Assembly: GCA_021399435.1 (NCBI GenBank) | Contig: JAJTUP010000007.1 | Span: forward strand, 930,001-994,000 | From: Diaporthe sp. PMI_573 | Taxonomy: Eukaryota > Ascomycota > Sordariomycetes > Diaporthales > Diaporthaceae | Direction: 5' to 3' | Length of the DNA: 64,000 nucleotides | In this document: piece by piece, positions 54,780-64,000 of the stretch | How positions within the stretch are numbered: position 1 is the stretch's first letter | Layout: each line of letters begins with the position of its first letter | Program-made: the position numbers and the translations under genes | Notes under the pieces: model-generated | Seen by the model: the letters and a program-made list of their open reading frames with translations, nothing else | Told to the model about the DNA's origin: nothing | Databases searched by the model: none

Positions 54780-57301
54780 ATGGATGATGATTTGATCCAT
54801 CTCGACGACCTCGACCAACACGGCTTGTCAAGCAGTCGAGGCTATACGACTGCGACTTCTCGGATTCAACCTGGCCAAGTATACGAAACTCTACCTGTAT
54901 CCTCTGAAACGCGCAGCATTCGCGTGCTGGACCTTCATGGTGCACCAACGTACGACTCTCCGCTGTACGGGAGCCTCAGACTTGTTGCCTTGCGAGACTG
55001 CCCCAGATTCGCGGCACTGTCCTATGTATGGGGCCTTCGCTCACCGTCCGAGGACGGAATAATCACTTGCAACGACTGCGCTCTTCGAATCACCAAGAAC
55101 TGCCGGGATGCCCTGTTGGCGCTGAGGAATCGTTTCGGCTCCCTGAGCATCTGGGTCGATGCAATTTGCATCAATCAGGAAGATGATATAGACAAGGCCT
55201 CACAAATTCCTCTGATGGAGGAGATCTACACTTGGGCATATGCTGTCTACGTTTGGCTTGGCCCACCGAGCGACGAGTCCGATCGCGCCATTCGCTGGCT
55301 TTCTAAGGCCTCCAGTCTTACCAGATATCCCATTCATGTACCGTGGCATGATGGTCGAAAGCCGAGGAACTTCTTTGTGGGTCAACTCTGGCATATTCTG
55401 TGGCTCCTCTGGACATATAGTATCAGAGGCACCAGTAAGAGCATCCTCCACTTTGTTTCATAAAGCGGAAGGACTGACAGAAGTTATATACAGTCGGATT
55501 CACGGCGTCTCGGTTATTGCATGAACGAAGGTTCTGGCGAGACGGTATCGCATCTAAGGATTTTCACGCTCTGCTTCGACGAGAGTGGACCGAACGAGCG
55601 TGGACGTTCCAAGAGATTATTCTGGCTTCCAACCCGATTTTCATCTGTGGCAAAGACACCATCTCGCTTGGGGCTCTTTACGGTGGCCTTCAAATGATTG
55701 TGAATCTCAGGGACGGCGCATGCAAACCGGGGCAGCAAGACTACAGAGAAAAGCTTACTAGGATCATCAACTGTCCCGTTTTCGACACTTGGAGCAATAT
55801 CTTCGAGATGTGGGCAGAGACTCCACGACCAACCCGCTGGAATGGAAGGGTCTTCCGCGAGATACCCGCTGATGACGGTGGCGAGGATTTCCGTTGCTCC
55901 CTCCAAGACGAAGCGAAGAGGAGCATTTCCCACCACTGTCCAATGGCTCTGCGGATCGGCACGGTCCTTCCAATACTGTACAAGACTACGGCTGTATTGA
56001 ATGTGATCATTTTCCTGTTTTTCATTGTCGTCGGCCTCTTCAGAATCCCGATAAGCTGGAATTGGGTCCGCTTCTGGTTCCGCTTCTACTGGGCAGATCT
56101 CGCCTTGTTCGGTCTCTGTTATTGGCTCTCCTTCAATTTACAGTCGGTCTATTGGTTCGAAAGAACCAACGACTTATTGCGCGTTAAAAGAGTGAGCCTA
56201 TTTTCTGGAATCATGCGAGCACTTCGCCTGCGCAATGCTACAGTGCCCCAGGACAGGGCCTTTGCCCTGCACGGTGTGTTTAGCCGGTTAGGACTACACC
56301 AGCCATTACCTGACTACTCGAAATCACTGGGCAGTGTTTACCAGGACCTCTTCGTCAGGCTCGTTGCTTGGGAGCCAGCCCTGGTAAACCTGTTGCTCGA
56401 CACGGGCAACAGGCTGCCGGGGGCGCCGAGCTGGGTACCAGACTGGTCAACGGCGGAGCAAAGATTGTGGCTGGAGCACAGCCTTGTATTTGATCGCCCG
56501 CAGCTGGGACATATCGGCAGGGGAGAGAGGAGATTTGCTGATGAGCCATCGGCATCAGCGAGCTTCAACGGGAACAGCCTGGAAATCAAAGCGGCATTGC
56601 TAGGATCTGTCTGGCTGAGCAGTGGGGAATTCCCCGACGTGCGAGTCCAGACAGACGAAGCAGGATGGCTCGAGAGCCAGCACACCGACCCAGACGGTGA
56701 GATCGCGCCGGGTCTTGTTCAGATGGTCCTCAAGTTCTCCACCTGGGTCGAGACCATCCGTGCAGACGCAGGACTTCCCAAAAACTCCAATTCCATGTCT
56801 GAGGCCGTCGCAGACGCTATAGCCGGTAGGCGAGTCGGCTACCCAGGTGACGCGGTGTACAATGACGCCCACCATTGGTACCTGCTCATAGCGCGGGAGC
56901 GAGGACTTGCGGGCTCTGTAGATACAGAGCGGTTCGCCAAGGGCATATTAGACGAACTGCAGAAGTGCCCCCGGGCTATGCGGTCGATGATTAATGCGTG
57001 CGTGCTGCTGGTGCGCACCAGGCGGTGTCTCTTCTTGTCTGGTGTCGGGCATATTGGGACCGGGCCTGTGGACACTCGGGCGGGGGATATCATTGCCATT
57101 TTCAAGGGTGTTGCGGCGCCTTTGATCCTGCGTGAGGAATGTTCGCAAAAGGTTGAAGAATCTGCTGCCGCCACTGCGGTGAGGTACCAAGTTGTTGGGC
57201 CAGCATTTGTCTGCGGACTCAGAACGTCGACAGTAAGGAATGATTTCGACCCTGGACTGGGCGTGGGGCAGCCGAGTTGGAGGGTAATTACTTTGGTGTA
57301 A
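54780..57301 (+). CDS. HET-domain protein with a two-span hydrophobic insert
   Basis: Two exons, 54780-55434 and 55494-57301 (59-bp intron GTAAGA...TACAG), encode 820 aa. The HET domain starts at PRFAALSYVWGLRSPSEDG (about residue 76), with SIWVDAICINQEDDIDKASQ at about 123-142, AYAVYVWLGPPSDESDRAIR, and after the intron LRREWTERAWTFQEIILASN, so the complete signature set is present. Two strongly hydrophobic segments follow at about 384-402 (VLNVIIFLFFIVVGLF) and 416-436 (WADLALFGLCYWLSFNL), enough for a membrane hairpin, which is unusual between a HET domain and its C-terminal region. The rest resembles other HET C-termini (ATVPQDRAFALHGVFSRLGL, WVPDWS). It probably acts in non-self recognition and cell death. 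The frame is intact, unlike the HET gene at 15-17 kb, and the two are not close copies. Confidence 0.87.
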
Positions 57302-57675
57302 TTCACCACAATATTGCTTGTGTTGCAAGGGCCTAATCGGGTATCTGAAAAAGCTTTCGTCTAATCATTTGAGGTGCAATTTTGAAGTATGGCGAATGTT
57401 ATCAATACTTGGTTGGGGCTTTCCACAGTCAAAGCCGAGTGACTGAGTCAAAGCCAGTCACTCGGCTTGATGGGCAGCCATGAACACATGTGAAAGGGGT
57501 CTACTCAAGTACTTCCACAAGATATATTACGTTATTGAACAAAAGTCGCAGACCTTTTGAAGACCTTTTAAAGCAATCAGGACCTACTAAATTGGTGAAC
57601 AGTACAAGTACGCCTGCAACGAAGGCGGAACAATTCTATTTATATTAAACATGAGATGCAGGACAGGCAACAGAT
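57302..57675. other. AT-rich convergent spacer
   Basis: 374 bp between converging frames. It is AT-rich and a GAGTGACT motif recurs around 57435-57470. No gene. Confidence 0.4.
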
Positions 57676-58095
57676 TCAGACAGCCTTGCCGCGCAGGGCC
57701 AAGTAGTAGCGCTTCATAAGAGTGGGACATTTGGCACGCCTCGCCTCCGCTTCGAGGCGATCACGCTCCAGGGTCTCCAGGCAATCCCGTAAAGCATTAA
57801 CGGCTGGGCTCTCTTCCTGCTCCGGCCGAGTGCCGCGGTCGTCCTGGGACTTGGCCTCGGGGCGACAATATTGACAATCCTCTACTAAGAAGCACATGCT
57901 TCTTAGGGGTCGATTCGTGTCTCTGTTGGCTCTGGGCCTAATGGTACTTCCCCCTTCCGCAGTCGCCGCAGTCGAGCCTACCTGTTCTAGTTCGACACCT
58001 ACCTCGTATGGACCTCCACGGAAGGGAACCTCCTCGGCAGTCGTGGCCGGAGCCTGGCGGGCTTCGGGACTTGGAGTGGGCTTGTTTGAGCTCAT
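57676..58095 (-). CDS. Unrecognised small protein, 139 aa
   Basis: A single open frame from ATG 58095 (MSSNKPTPSPEARQ). The first half is Pro/Glu-rich and probably disordered. The middle contains CFLVEDCQYCRPEA, a small Cys cluster. The end is a charged helix (RDCLETLERDRLEAEARRAK) followed by CPTLMKRYYLALRGKAV. The biased composition with Cys-x2-Cys and a clean stop make a real gene plausible, but I do not know the family and assign no function. It sits between a HET gene and a methyltransferase gene. Confidence 0.5.
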   Translation of the reverse strand: MSSNKPTPSPEARQAPATTAEEVPFRGGPYEVGVELEQVGSTAATAEGGSTIRPRANRDTNRPLRSMCFLVEDCQYCRPEAKSQDDRGTRPEQEESPAVNALRDCLETLERDRLEAEARRAKCPTLMKRYYLALRGKAV

Positions 58096-58619
58096 GCTGG
58101 TGGCGATTTGAATGGACCGAATGCTTGTCTAACGAGAAGAGGGTGATTCTGGTAAGAATATTCTTTTTTCCTCGAGTGACAAGTTGATTCGGTAGTTGCG
58201 GTTTGGGAAGTGAGGGATCAAGAAGCAGATGAAGTCGTTCGAGAAAAGCATGTGTGCCATTAAGTATTTCGGTCACAGACCACAGCCTCTCCCGTCTTTG
58301 GCTTTTACTGTATATTCTTTTGTCCGGTTGTCTATGGATTGTGTTGCGAAAATTGTCATACAGCCTGCTTTTGTCCGCCAGACAAGGCTCTGTAGTTGAA
58401 CCCACGGTTGGCTCTTTGTTTCACCAGACACTGAGTAGGTTGAGTCCTAAACAAGGAAGTCCCTAAATCAGAAAGTTTATGACTAAGTATCAGAGGCTGC
58501 TTGATACACTAGACTGGCTGCTAGTGTTTTTCGGTCTTTAGTAAGCTTATTACCAGTTCCTATGTGTGAGCATGTAATCATTTATATTGATGTAGGCAGG
58601 TACTTCGTATTTCTATAGC
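58096..58619. other. Spacer, no gene seen
   Basis: 524 bp between the small unknown gene's start and the methyltransferase's stop. It should hold the small gene's promoter. No repeat or RNA gene was recognised. Confidence 0.4.
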
Positions 58620-59630
58620 TTACATGATTGGCTTTCTCGCAGTTGCAACCCGGAATCGGGCATAAATCTTGTCCAATGCCAAGTCAGTCCTGCGAAATTC
58701 GTCGACGACACGAGCCGCATAGCTGGCTGCCCTCTCTTCTGTCCACCCTAATCCTTTCACAAACATCTCCTTCGTCATCACTGGCGCACCAGCCTCGATC
58801 ATCTTGCAAAGAAGAGAGTCCATCCTTCGCGCGCGCTCGTCCTGCTGCCGACCTCCATCTGGGCCCCAGCCGCCCAGGGGGACCTTTCTGTCTGTGACTG
58901 TCACTTCCGAGAAGCCGGCGTCGCGGAGCGCACCCGGTAGCCTTGCGGCATAGCCGTGGTCGCACCCTAGTGCTGCCGCGGCCTCGACGGTCCCGCGGTG
59001 CCATTCCACGAGCAGAGGAGCCTGCGAGAGGGCCTTGCTGGGATCCTCGGGCTCCCCGGCCGCATCATCATCATCATCCCTTTCGGATACCATTGGGTTC
59101 CAGTACTCGCGGATCTCAACTATGCCGCCCGGCCTCAGGTTTTCAAAAAGCCGCCGCAGCACCTTGGCTGGGTCCGGGACGTTCAGGAGGACCTGCCGGC
59201 AGTGGACTAGGTCGAACGGCCCGGCTGCCACGCCCCCGGTTGGCCAGGCGGCCATGAGGTCCTGGGTGGCGAAGTGGACGTTGGAAGGCTGTAGGAGACC
59301 GTCGGGCTGCGGGGGAGGGATCCCGAGGTCGTAGCCTACTACCTGGATGTCCGGGTGTTGCTGTGCAAACTGGACTGCCCAGATGCCCGTTCCTGTCCCG
59401 GCGTCGGCAACGCGGAGGTTGCCATCGCGTCCGGTTTGTTGCTGGTAGGAACTAGGGAACTGGCTCACGAGGAGGGCGCCATCCTGGTCGAGCAGGGACA
59501 GCTCGTGCTGGATGTTGAGACGTGCGCTTTCTGCCCCTACGGCTGGGGGAGGAAGAGGGTAAGTATTGGGAGGCATGGGAGAACTTTCTTTGTTGTGGAA
59601 TAGTTGTCTCGGATGTGCAGAAGGAGTCAT
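58620..59630 (-). CDS. SAM-dependent methyltransferase (LaeA-like group)
   Basis: A class I methyltransferase of 336 aa if started at ATG 59630 (MTPSAHPRQLFHNKESS); an upstream in-frame ATG at 59774 would add 48 residues. Motif I is RVADAGTGTGIWAVQFAQQH, typical of LaeA-like fungal enzymes. An acidic residue follows the next strand (VVGYDLG). Motif IV is GPFDLVHCRQVLLNVPDPAK and the post-motif helix RRLFENLRPGGIVEIREYWN. A variable Asp-rich loop and a C-terminal substrate-lid region come after. The family transfers methyl groups to small molecules or acts as regulators of secondary metabolism; the substrate here is unknown. Its nearest intact metabolic neighbour is the UbiA prenyltransferase 2 kb away, transcribed divergently. 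Confidence 0.83.
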   Translation of the reverse strand: MTPSAHPRQLFHNKESSPMPPNTYPLPPPAVGAESARLNIQHELSLLDQDGALLVSQFPSSYQQQTGRDGNLRVADAGTGTGIWAVQFAQQHPDIQVVGYDLGIPPPQPDGLLQPSNVHFATQDLMAAWPTGGVAAGPFDLVHCRQVLLNVPDPAKVLRRLFENLRPGGIVEIREYWNPMVSERDDDDDAAGEPEDPSKALSQAPLLVEWHRGTVEAAAALGCDHGYAARLPGALRDAGFSEVTVTDRKVPLGGWGPDGGRQQDERARRMDSLLCKMIEAGAPVMTKEMFVKGLGWTEERAASYAARVVDEFRRTDLALDKIYARFRVATARKPIM

Positions 59631-61645
59631 GAGAAGGGATAGGATGTGAGTCTCTGTAGTAGTGTTTACGTGTAACTTGGGAGATGGCAGAACCTTTCCG
59701 AGAGGAGTGAACAGTAGCATGCTGGGGGAGGAAGGGAGGCACTTTATAAATGAGCAGCTTTGTCCCGCAACCATCAGTCACGCGCATCAGATCGGGATCT
59801 AGGAAATATTTCCGTACCTAGGTACAACTCTTTTGCTTGTCAGGGATCCGCCCCCCCCCCCATTCCTTTGCAAGCCTTCGGTGGTGTCAGTATTCCTAGG
59901 GACATCCACAGGCCCTTGCTTACCACCCGCTGCTGTAATCTTGATTAGAGCATCTGCCAACTCGTTCCGGAACACTCGCGAACGCGGAATGCCCGCCACT
60001 TGACTGAGACTTTGTTGAAGCCAAGGCCAGTGCTCAGCGGATGCTGAAGGGCAGTGGGGAAAGCTTGGTCATTTTCATACACCACGTAGGTCTTCGGGGT
60101 GGTAATGGTCGGGTACAGTGAAGTCGACCCGGTTGAATCACAGCCGCGTAAGATTGGGAAACGAGAGATTTGTAGAGTTCCTAAGCCTTCTCAGGCAGTA
60201 GGTCGTTGTACATGTGATTTTTTTGGACTTTTCGTTGACGAACAGTTGATTCTGAAGTTGACGGAACGAAACTAGAAGGGGGAGGGATTATCGACAGACA
60301 TATCAGGCATCAGAGAAACTTACGCGATCGTCCGTTTCGATGACTTGGTGTCAACCTAATCTACTGCGCGCCGGGAATCGCCGTCAGATTGCTTACCCTG
60401 AACGACCTCCGGAAGTTACAAAAGCGGCATAAGAGACCACATGTCGGAAGTCCCTCAGGAAGTCCACGCAGAGCACGCTCCTTGACACTGTTGGCACGAG
60501 TTGCGATGCAGGCTGGGATGCCGCTGGAAGAGTGACCATTCCAAGACCACATATGCCCACCTTGTAGAAGTAAAGGCTGAAGACGTGATTTTCATCTGAT
60601 GCTCTCACCACGGTGCTATGACCTAGGTAACCGACTCGACTCCCAGCACCCCACGCCGTCTCCAGCCTCCAGGGGACGGAGGTGATAGCAGAATGGTAGT
60701 CAGCAAGGGAGATGAGCTACAATCATGGAAACCCACCGCCATTTATTCGTGATGGGGATGCTCATGGGGATCGTACCCATTTGACTGGTCGAACAGCATT
60801 CTGATCGCCACCCGGGCATCAATACTACTCGTGTTATAGTGAGCACTCATGCGGACTCGGAGTACAATAGTATCCAGGAATAAGGATTGGCACCTCCAAA
60901 ACTGTTGTAACTTTCGTCACGTTTCACACAACAGCTATAGAGTTTATAGTAATATCTATTCGGTGGGGTGGTTTTATTTTTAATCTGTATACACACTGAG
61001 CTTTATGCGGTCCCTTCATGCAGTGGTGAATGGTCAAAGACCCAGCGTTAGATGACATACAACAAGAGGTTGGAAACACAATCGAGGCACCATGCCCATG
61101 ATATCCATTGACATCAGGTCAAGAACCTTGCCTTAACTGTGTACGGTACTTTTGCATACGGTACTTTTGCATACCTCCTGGCGCTGAAGGAAAAGATACA
61201 TGCAACCCACCCTCGCTGAATCGAGCCTAGTGCATAGAAGATTGGGGGCGGACCAAGTAGTCGGGTGCACACATCCATCCTATGGCCAATATGCCTTTTC
61301 TGCTTATTTTGTTGGAGGATCTCACACTTTTAACCAATACTCTGTACAGTCAAGGTGGATCGTGTATTGCACGAGGCATGCCGCCGGTTTATACGTGATT
61401 AATGTAACTACACTGAAACTTGGGCAGCCCGATTTTGAGGTTTTTACTTCCCTCACCAGACTACGTTATTAATAGAAATCCCATGCTGTTGTGGAAAAGA
61501 TGTCTGATGGGTCCATGTGAGCAACAAGTCCATGAGATATAAAGCACTTGCCAAGTGCCAACTTCAAGAACACATTCTGTTGCGTGTCTCGACAACTCCA
61601 GCCAATCCTCATTTGACGTATTTCATTCCTCAACCCCAAGCTACA
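59631..61645. other. 2-kb spacer between the methyltransferase and prenyltransferase genes
   Basis: This region separates two divergent starts. Only short motif-free frames occur. A 15-bp tandem duplication lies at 61142-61171. The DNA is AT-richer from about 60850 to 61500. Confidence 0.45.
61142..61171 (+). repeat. Exact tandem duplication of a 15-bp unit
   Basis: TACGGTACTTTTGCA occurs twice back to back, about 475 bp upstream of the prenyltransferase ATG. It could be a duplicated regulator site or chance slippage. Confidence 0.8.
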
Positions 61646-62713
61646 ATGCCCACAGAGCTTCAAAGCAGAGCCACAGGAGGTTCAGATACTGCCTCAATTC
61701 CCCAGGGTGGGCCGGTACAAGACGATGGAGTCAATTTCTTCCCTCACCTTCCCAAGTATTCGGATCCAACCACCGGACTCCTCTCAATGATCCCTAGCTC
61801 CTGGATCCCCTACGCCCAGCTTATGCGCCTCGACCGGCCTGCCGGCTTCTACGCATTCTATATACCTTATCTCATCGGCATCACCTACGTATCTTGTATC
61901 ACAATGGTGCCACCAAAAATGTCGGCCACATTGCTGCTGGCGGCCGGTCTCACCCCCTTTAACGTGCTGTTGCGCGGTGCTGCGTGCACGTGGAATGACA
62001 TTGTCGACCAGCGGTTCGACCGCCGTGTTGCTGGGTGCCGACACCGCCCCGTCGCCCGCGGCGCTGTCTCGACGGGCCAGGCCCTCGTATTCATGTTCGC
62101 ACAAGTCGCCCTGTGGGGCTACTATCTCTCAAGTTCCGGTCTCTTCCCGCCCCAGTGCGTGCCGTATGCGGCTACCTCGCTTGTGCTGTTTGTGGTTTAT
62201 GCTCTGATGAAGCGCGTCACGTATTACCCCCAACTCGTCCTCGGGGTTGCATTCGCGTGGGCCTTGTTTTTCTCCGTCGCGGCACTGGGTGCTGCTGATA
62301 CGCCAGGCGGTATCATGATGCTTGGATCAACACTGACACTCTTTGGCGCCAATGTCTTGTGGACCGTGACGTATGATACGATATATGCACACCAAGACAT
62401 CGCGGACGACGAGCAGGCCGGTGTCAAGGGGATGGCGCTTCGGTTTCGAAACTCGACAAAGGCACTTGCCGGTGTGCTGACCATCGCAAAGCTGGTGTTG
62501 CTCACATTTTGTGGGATACGTGCGGAGTCTAGTGTCATTTATTTCCTCGGCACAGTTGGTGGGGTGGCAGCTGCTATGGCGTACTACATCTGGGATGTAG
62601 ATCTAGCCAGTCCTGAGAGGTGCGGGCAATGGTTCCATAAACAATTGTTCCTCGTCGGGACTGCTTTCATGTCTGGGATGGCTGGAGAACACGTCAAGAG
62701 GCTGGCTGTTTAG
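61646..62713 (+). CDS. UbiA-family membrane prenyltransferase
   Basis: An intronless 355-aa protein starting MPTELQSRATGGSD. UbiA enzymes transfer an isoprenoid diphosphate to an aromatic or other acceptor within the membrane. The first Asp-rich motif is complete (CTWNDIVDQRFDRRV), followed by CRHRPVARGAVSTGQA, the family's Arg-rich loop. The second Asp motif is WTVTYDTIYAHQDIADD. About eight hydrophobic spans are visible. Fungal members include Coq2 and the prenyltransferases of meroterpenoid pathways. This one lacks a mitochondrial presequence and is short, so a specialised-metabolism role is more likely than Coq2; this is an inference. No polyketide synthase or terpene cyclase is in view. 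An earlier in-frame ATG at 61532 could add 38 residues but has no targeting-peptide character. Confidence 0.87.
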   Translation: MPTELQSRATGGSDTASIPQGGPVQDDGVNFFPHLPKYSDPTTGLLSMIPSSWIPYAQLMRLDRPAGFYAFYIPYLIGITYVSCITMVPPKMSATLLLAAGLTPFNVLLRGAACTWNDIVDQRFDRRVAGCRHRPVARGAVSTGQALVFMFAQVALWGYYLSSSGLFPPQCVPYAATSLVLFVVYALMKRVTYYPQLVLGVAFAWALFFSVAALGAADTPGGIMMLGSTLTLFGANVLWTVTYDTIYAHQDIADDEQAGVKGMALRFRNSTKALAGVLTIAKLVLLTFCGIRAESSVIYFLGTVGGVAAAMAYYIWDVDLASPERCGQWFHKQLFLVGTAFMSGMAGEHVKRLAV

Positions 62714-63577
62714 GGCACCACGAACTGAACGAGCCTTGGATGTCTGCCTTTGGTTCGATAGAGTCCGGGTCAAGAAGAACACAATCAAAGCCCCCGGTGT
62801 TGGGCACTGTTGGTTACGACTGGGTCCAAGTGTGACGAGGAGTTAGCTGCAACAAGCGCTGTCGTGGCAGTAATATACCGATTAGAGGCAACGTCTCTTA
62901 GAAAACGGACGTTTAAAATCATTAATATCATGGTCTTGAAACTAGTGTCTTGTATCTATAGGAAATTATCTTGGATAGCTCCCTCTTTCTGCTTAGGAAA
63001 CTCGTAGTACTCAGTGACCTATTTCGAAGTCTAAAAACCTCGAAATAGTAGCGAAGAGGTGATTAAGGCTTGTGAAGAGTAAATAGACAGGTCTACATGA
63101 TAATAAGGGAGTACACTGGTCCAAACTGGAGAAAAAGCCATCACGGGGACGCTGGGTTTGGCCTACTAGGAATAGACGACAGCTACCATTTAATTCAACT
63201 ACCAATAATCTTGTGATAATTGTTACCTCACATGATAGTTGCATGTTCAAAATCCTCGGTGAACTGGGAAGCCCTTGAGTAGCCGTGTGGAGGCTTTATG
63301 TTTAGACACCTCGAGATTTCGAGGCCATCGGCGCATCTTGGGGTCAAATTACTTTAGGGTAGGTACGGCAAGGAGAAGTGGCACGTGGTACAGTGAACTG
63401 CAAAACGGAAAAAAGAATAAAAACCTCTGTTGGACTAATTAACTTCAAAGCCAAATCATTGGCAACCAGAACCATGCGGTGTCGAATAAGAAAACACTCC
63501 AGACCGTGAAAGCAAAATGTCGTGGCGTCTTCACTAAACAGATATCAAATCCCAGCTATGAAAACAGCGTGGCTTAG
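62714..63577. other. AT-rich spacer with short inverted repeats
   Basis: 864 bp between the prenyltransferase end and the last gene. It carries a 9-bp inverted repeat CTATTTCGA/TCGAAATAG at 63019-63048 and a CCTCGA...TCGAGG hairpin at about 63308-63323. No coding gene is supported. Confidence 0.45.
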
Positions 63578-64000
63578 TTACCTGCCCTGGGAAGCGTTCC
63601 TGTTGACGTCTATTGTGAGAGCCCTCGACATTCTCGCCGCAAGGTCATGCTCGTCATGAAACTCATCCTCGTAGTTGCCCCTGCCGCCCATGACCCGGGT
63701 GCCGTGCGTGTTCAGCCGCCCGTCCACGAGCGCCTCGCCCGTCACGACGCTCACGTTCGGTATGACGGCGCCGTAGCCGAGCCAGGTGATGCCGTGGGCC
63801 ATCTGCAGCTCGGTCTGGGTCCTCCTCCGCCTGCTGCCGTTGCTCTGGTGCGGGGCGGGCTGCGGCTGCTGGGGGGTGAGGCCTGGGTATGACATGTATC
63901 GTCGCTGTTCTTGATCCTGGGCTTGGGGCTGCTGGCCCGCTTGCTGGGCGCTGGATGAACCTGGTGTCTCTGGTGGTGTGGGGAATTGCTGAGAGCCGTT
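63578..64000 (-). CDS. Unrecognised Gln/Pro-rich protein, partial at the right edge
   Basis: The frame enters from the right edge and is open for 140 codons: FPTPPETPGSSSAQQAGQ, then a Gln/Pro-rich stretch, RRRRTQTELQMAHGITWLGY, GAVIPNVSVVTGEALVDGRL and GTRVMGGRGNYEDEFHDEHD. It ends at TAA 63578-63580. The terminal AGG TAA CT is also a good splice donor (AG|GTAACT), so the true C-terminus may lie further left. A low-complexity activation-type or scaffold region is followed by a more ordered segment with no motif I recognise. The start is outside the window. Confidence 0.6.
   Translation of the reverse strand, partial: NGSQQFPTPPETPGSSSAQQAGQQPQAQDQEQRRYMSYPGLTPQQPQPAPHQSNGSRRRRTQTELQMAHGITWLGYGAVIPNVSVVTGEALVDGRLNTHGTRVMGGRGNYEDEFHDEHDLAARMSRALTIDVNRNASQGR

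Noticed and set aside
1..64000. CRISPR arrays or bacterial-type operons
   Set aside because: No regularly spaced repeats with unique spacers were seen, and spliceosomal introns throughout show a eukaryotic nuclear sequence.

Overview
The window looks like nuclear DNA of a filamentous ascomycete (Pezizomycotina, probably a Sordariomycete). Genes lie on both strands, introns are short (about 50-92 bp, GT...AG), and two genes encode fungal HET (heterokaryon incompatibility) proteins. There is also a fungal-type C2H2 plus Fungal_trans regulator, and coding DNA is clearly more GC-rich than the spacers. No species is claimed. Exon borders were worked out by eye from splice signals, reading phase and family conservation.

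Layout. 1-9.1 kb, housekeeping: VPS41 (minus, runs off the left edge), a divergent APC1/BimE gene (plus), and a tiny probable mitochondrial membrane protein (minus). 10.1-14.3 kb: a six-exon zinc-finger regulator followed by a beta-hydroxyacid dehydrogenase, both plus. 15.1-28.7 kb, accessory: a HET gene with a 2-bp frameshift, an NfsA-like nitroreductase, a Dal5-type MFS transporter, a seven-exon Baeyer-Villiger-type monooxygenase and a wrecked 5-oxoprolinase pseudogene. 29.3-37.4 kb, housekeeping: eIF3e/INT6, mitochondrial ribosomal protein mL49, an unrecognised small protein, and the ARID subunit of SWI/SNF (SWI1). 37.4-47.4 kb: a desert of about 10 kb with simple repeats, decayed ORF remnants and a tRNA-Ser(GCT) locus with a shortened T-loop. 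47.4-54.2 kb, housekeeping: an EVE-domain protein with an 18-nt exon, UTP6 and CWH43. 54.8-64 kb, accessory: a second HET protein carrying a hydrophobic insert, a small unknown, a LaeA-like methyltransferase, an orphan UbiA prenyltransferase, and the end of a Q/P-rich protein leaving at the right edge.

How the genes fit together. Housekeeping blocks (membrane traffic, cell-cycle ubiquitin ligase, translation, ribosome biogenesis, chromatin remodelling, GPI lipid remodelling) alternate with accessory blocks of allorecognition-type genes and stand-alone metabolic enzymes. The accessory blocks show decay: one frameshifted HET gene, one pseudogene with a deleted middle, ORF relics and an aberrant tRNA. 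The nitroreductase/MFS/monooxygenase trio could be a small detoxification or catabolic set, and the UbiA and methyltransferase genes could belong to specialised metabolism. No polyketide synthase, NRPS or terpene cyclase is present, so neither group is called a biosynthetic cluster. I found no CRISPR, no intact transposon and no virus-like gene.
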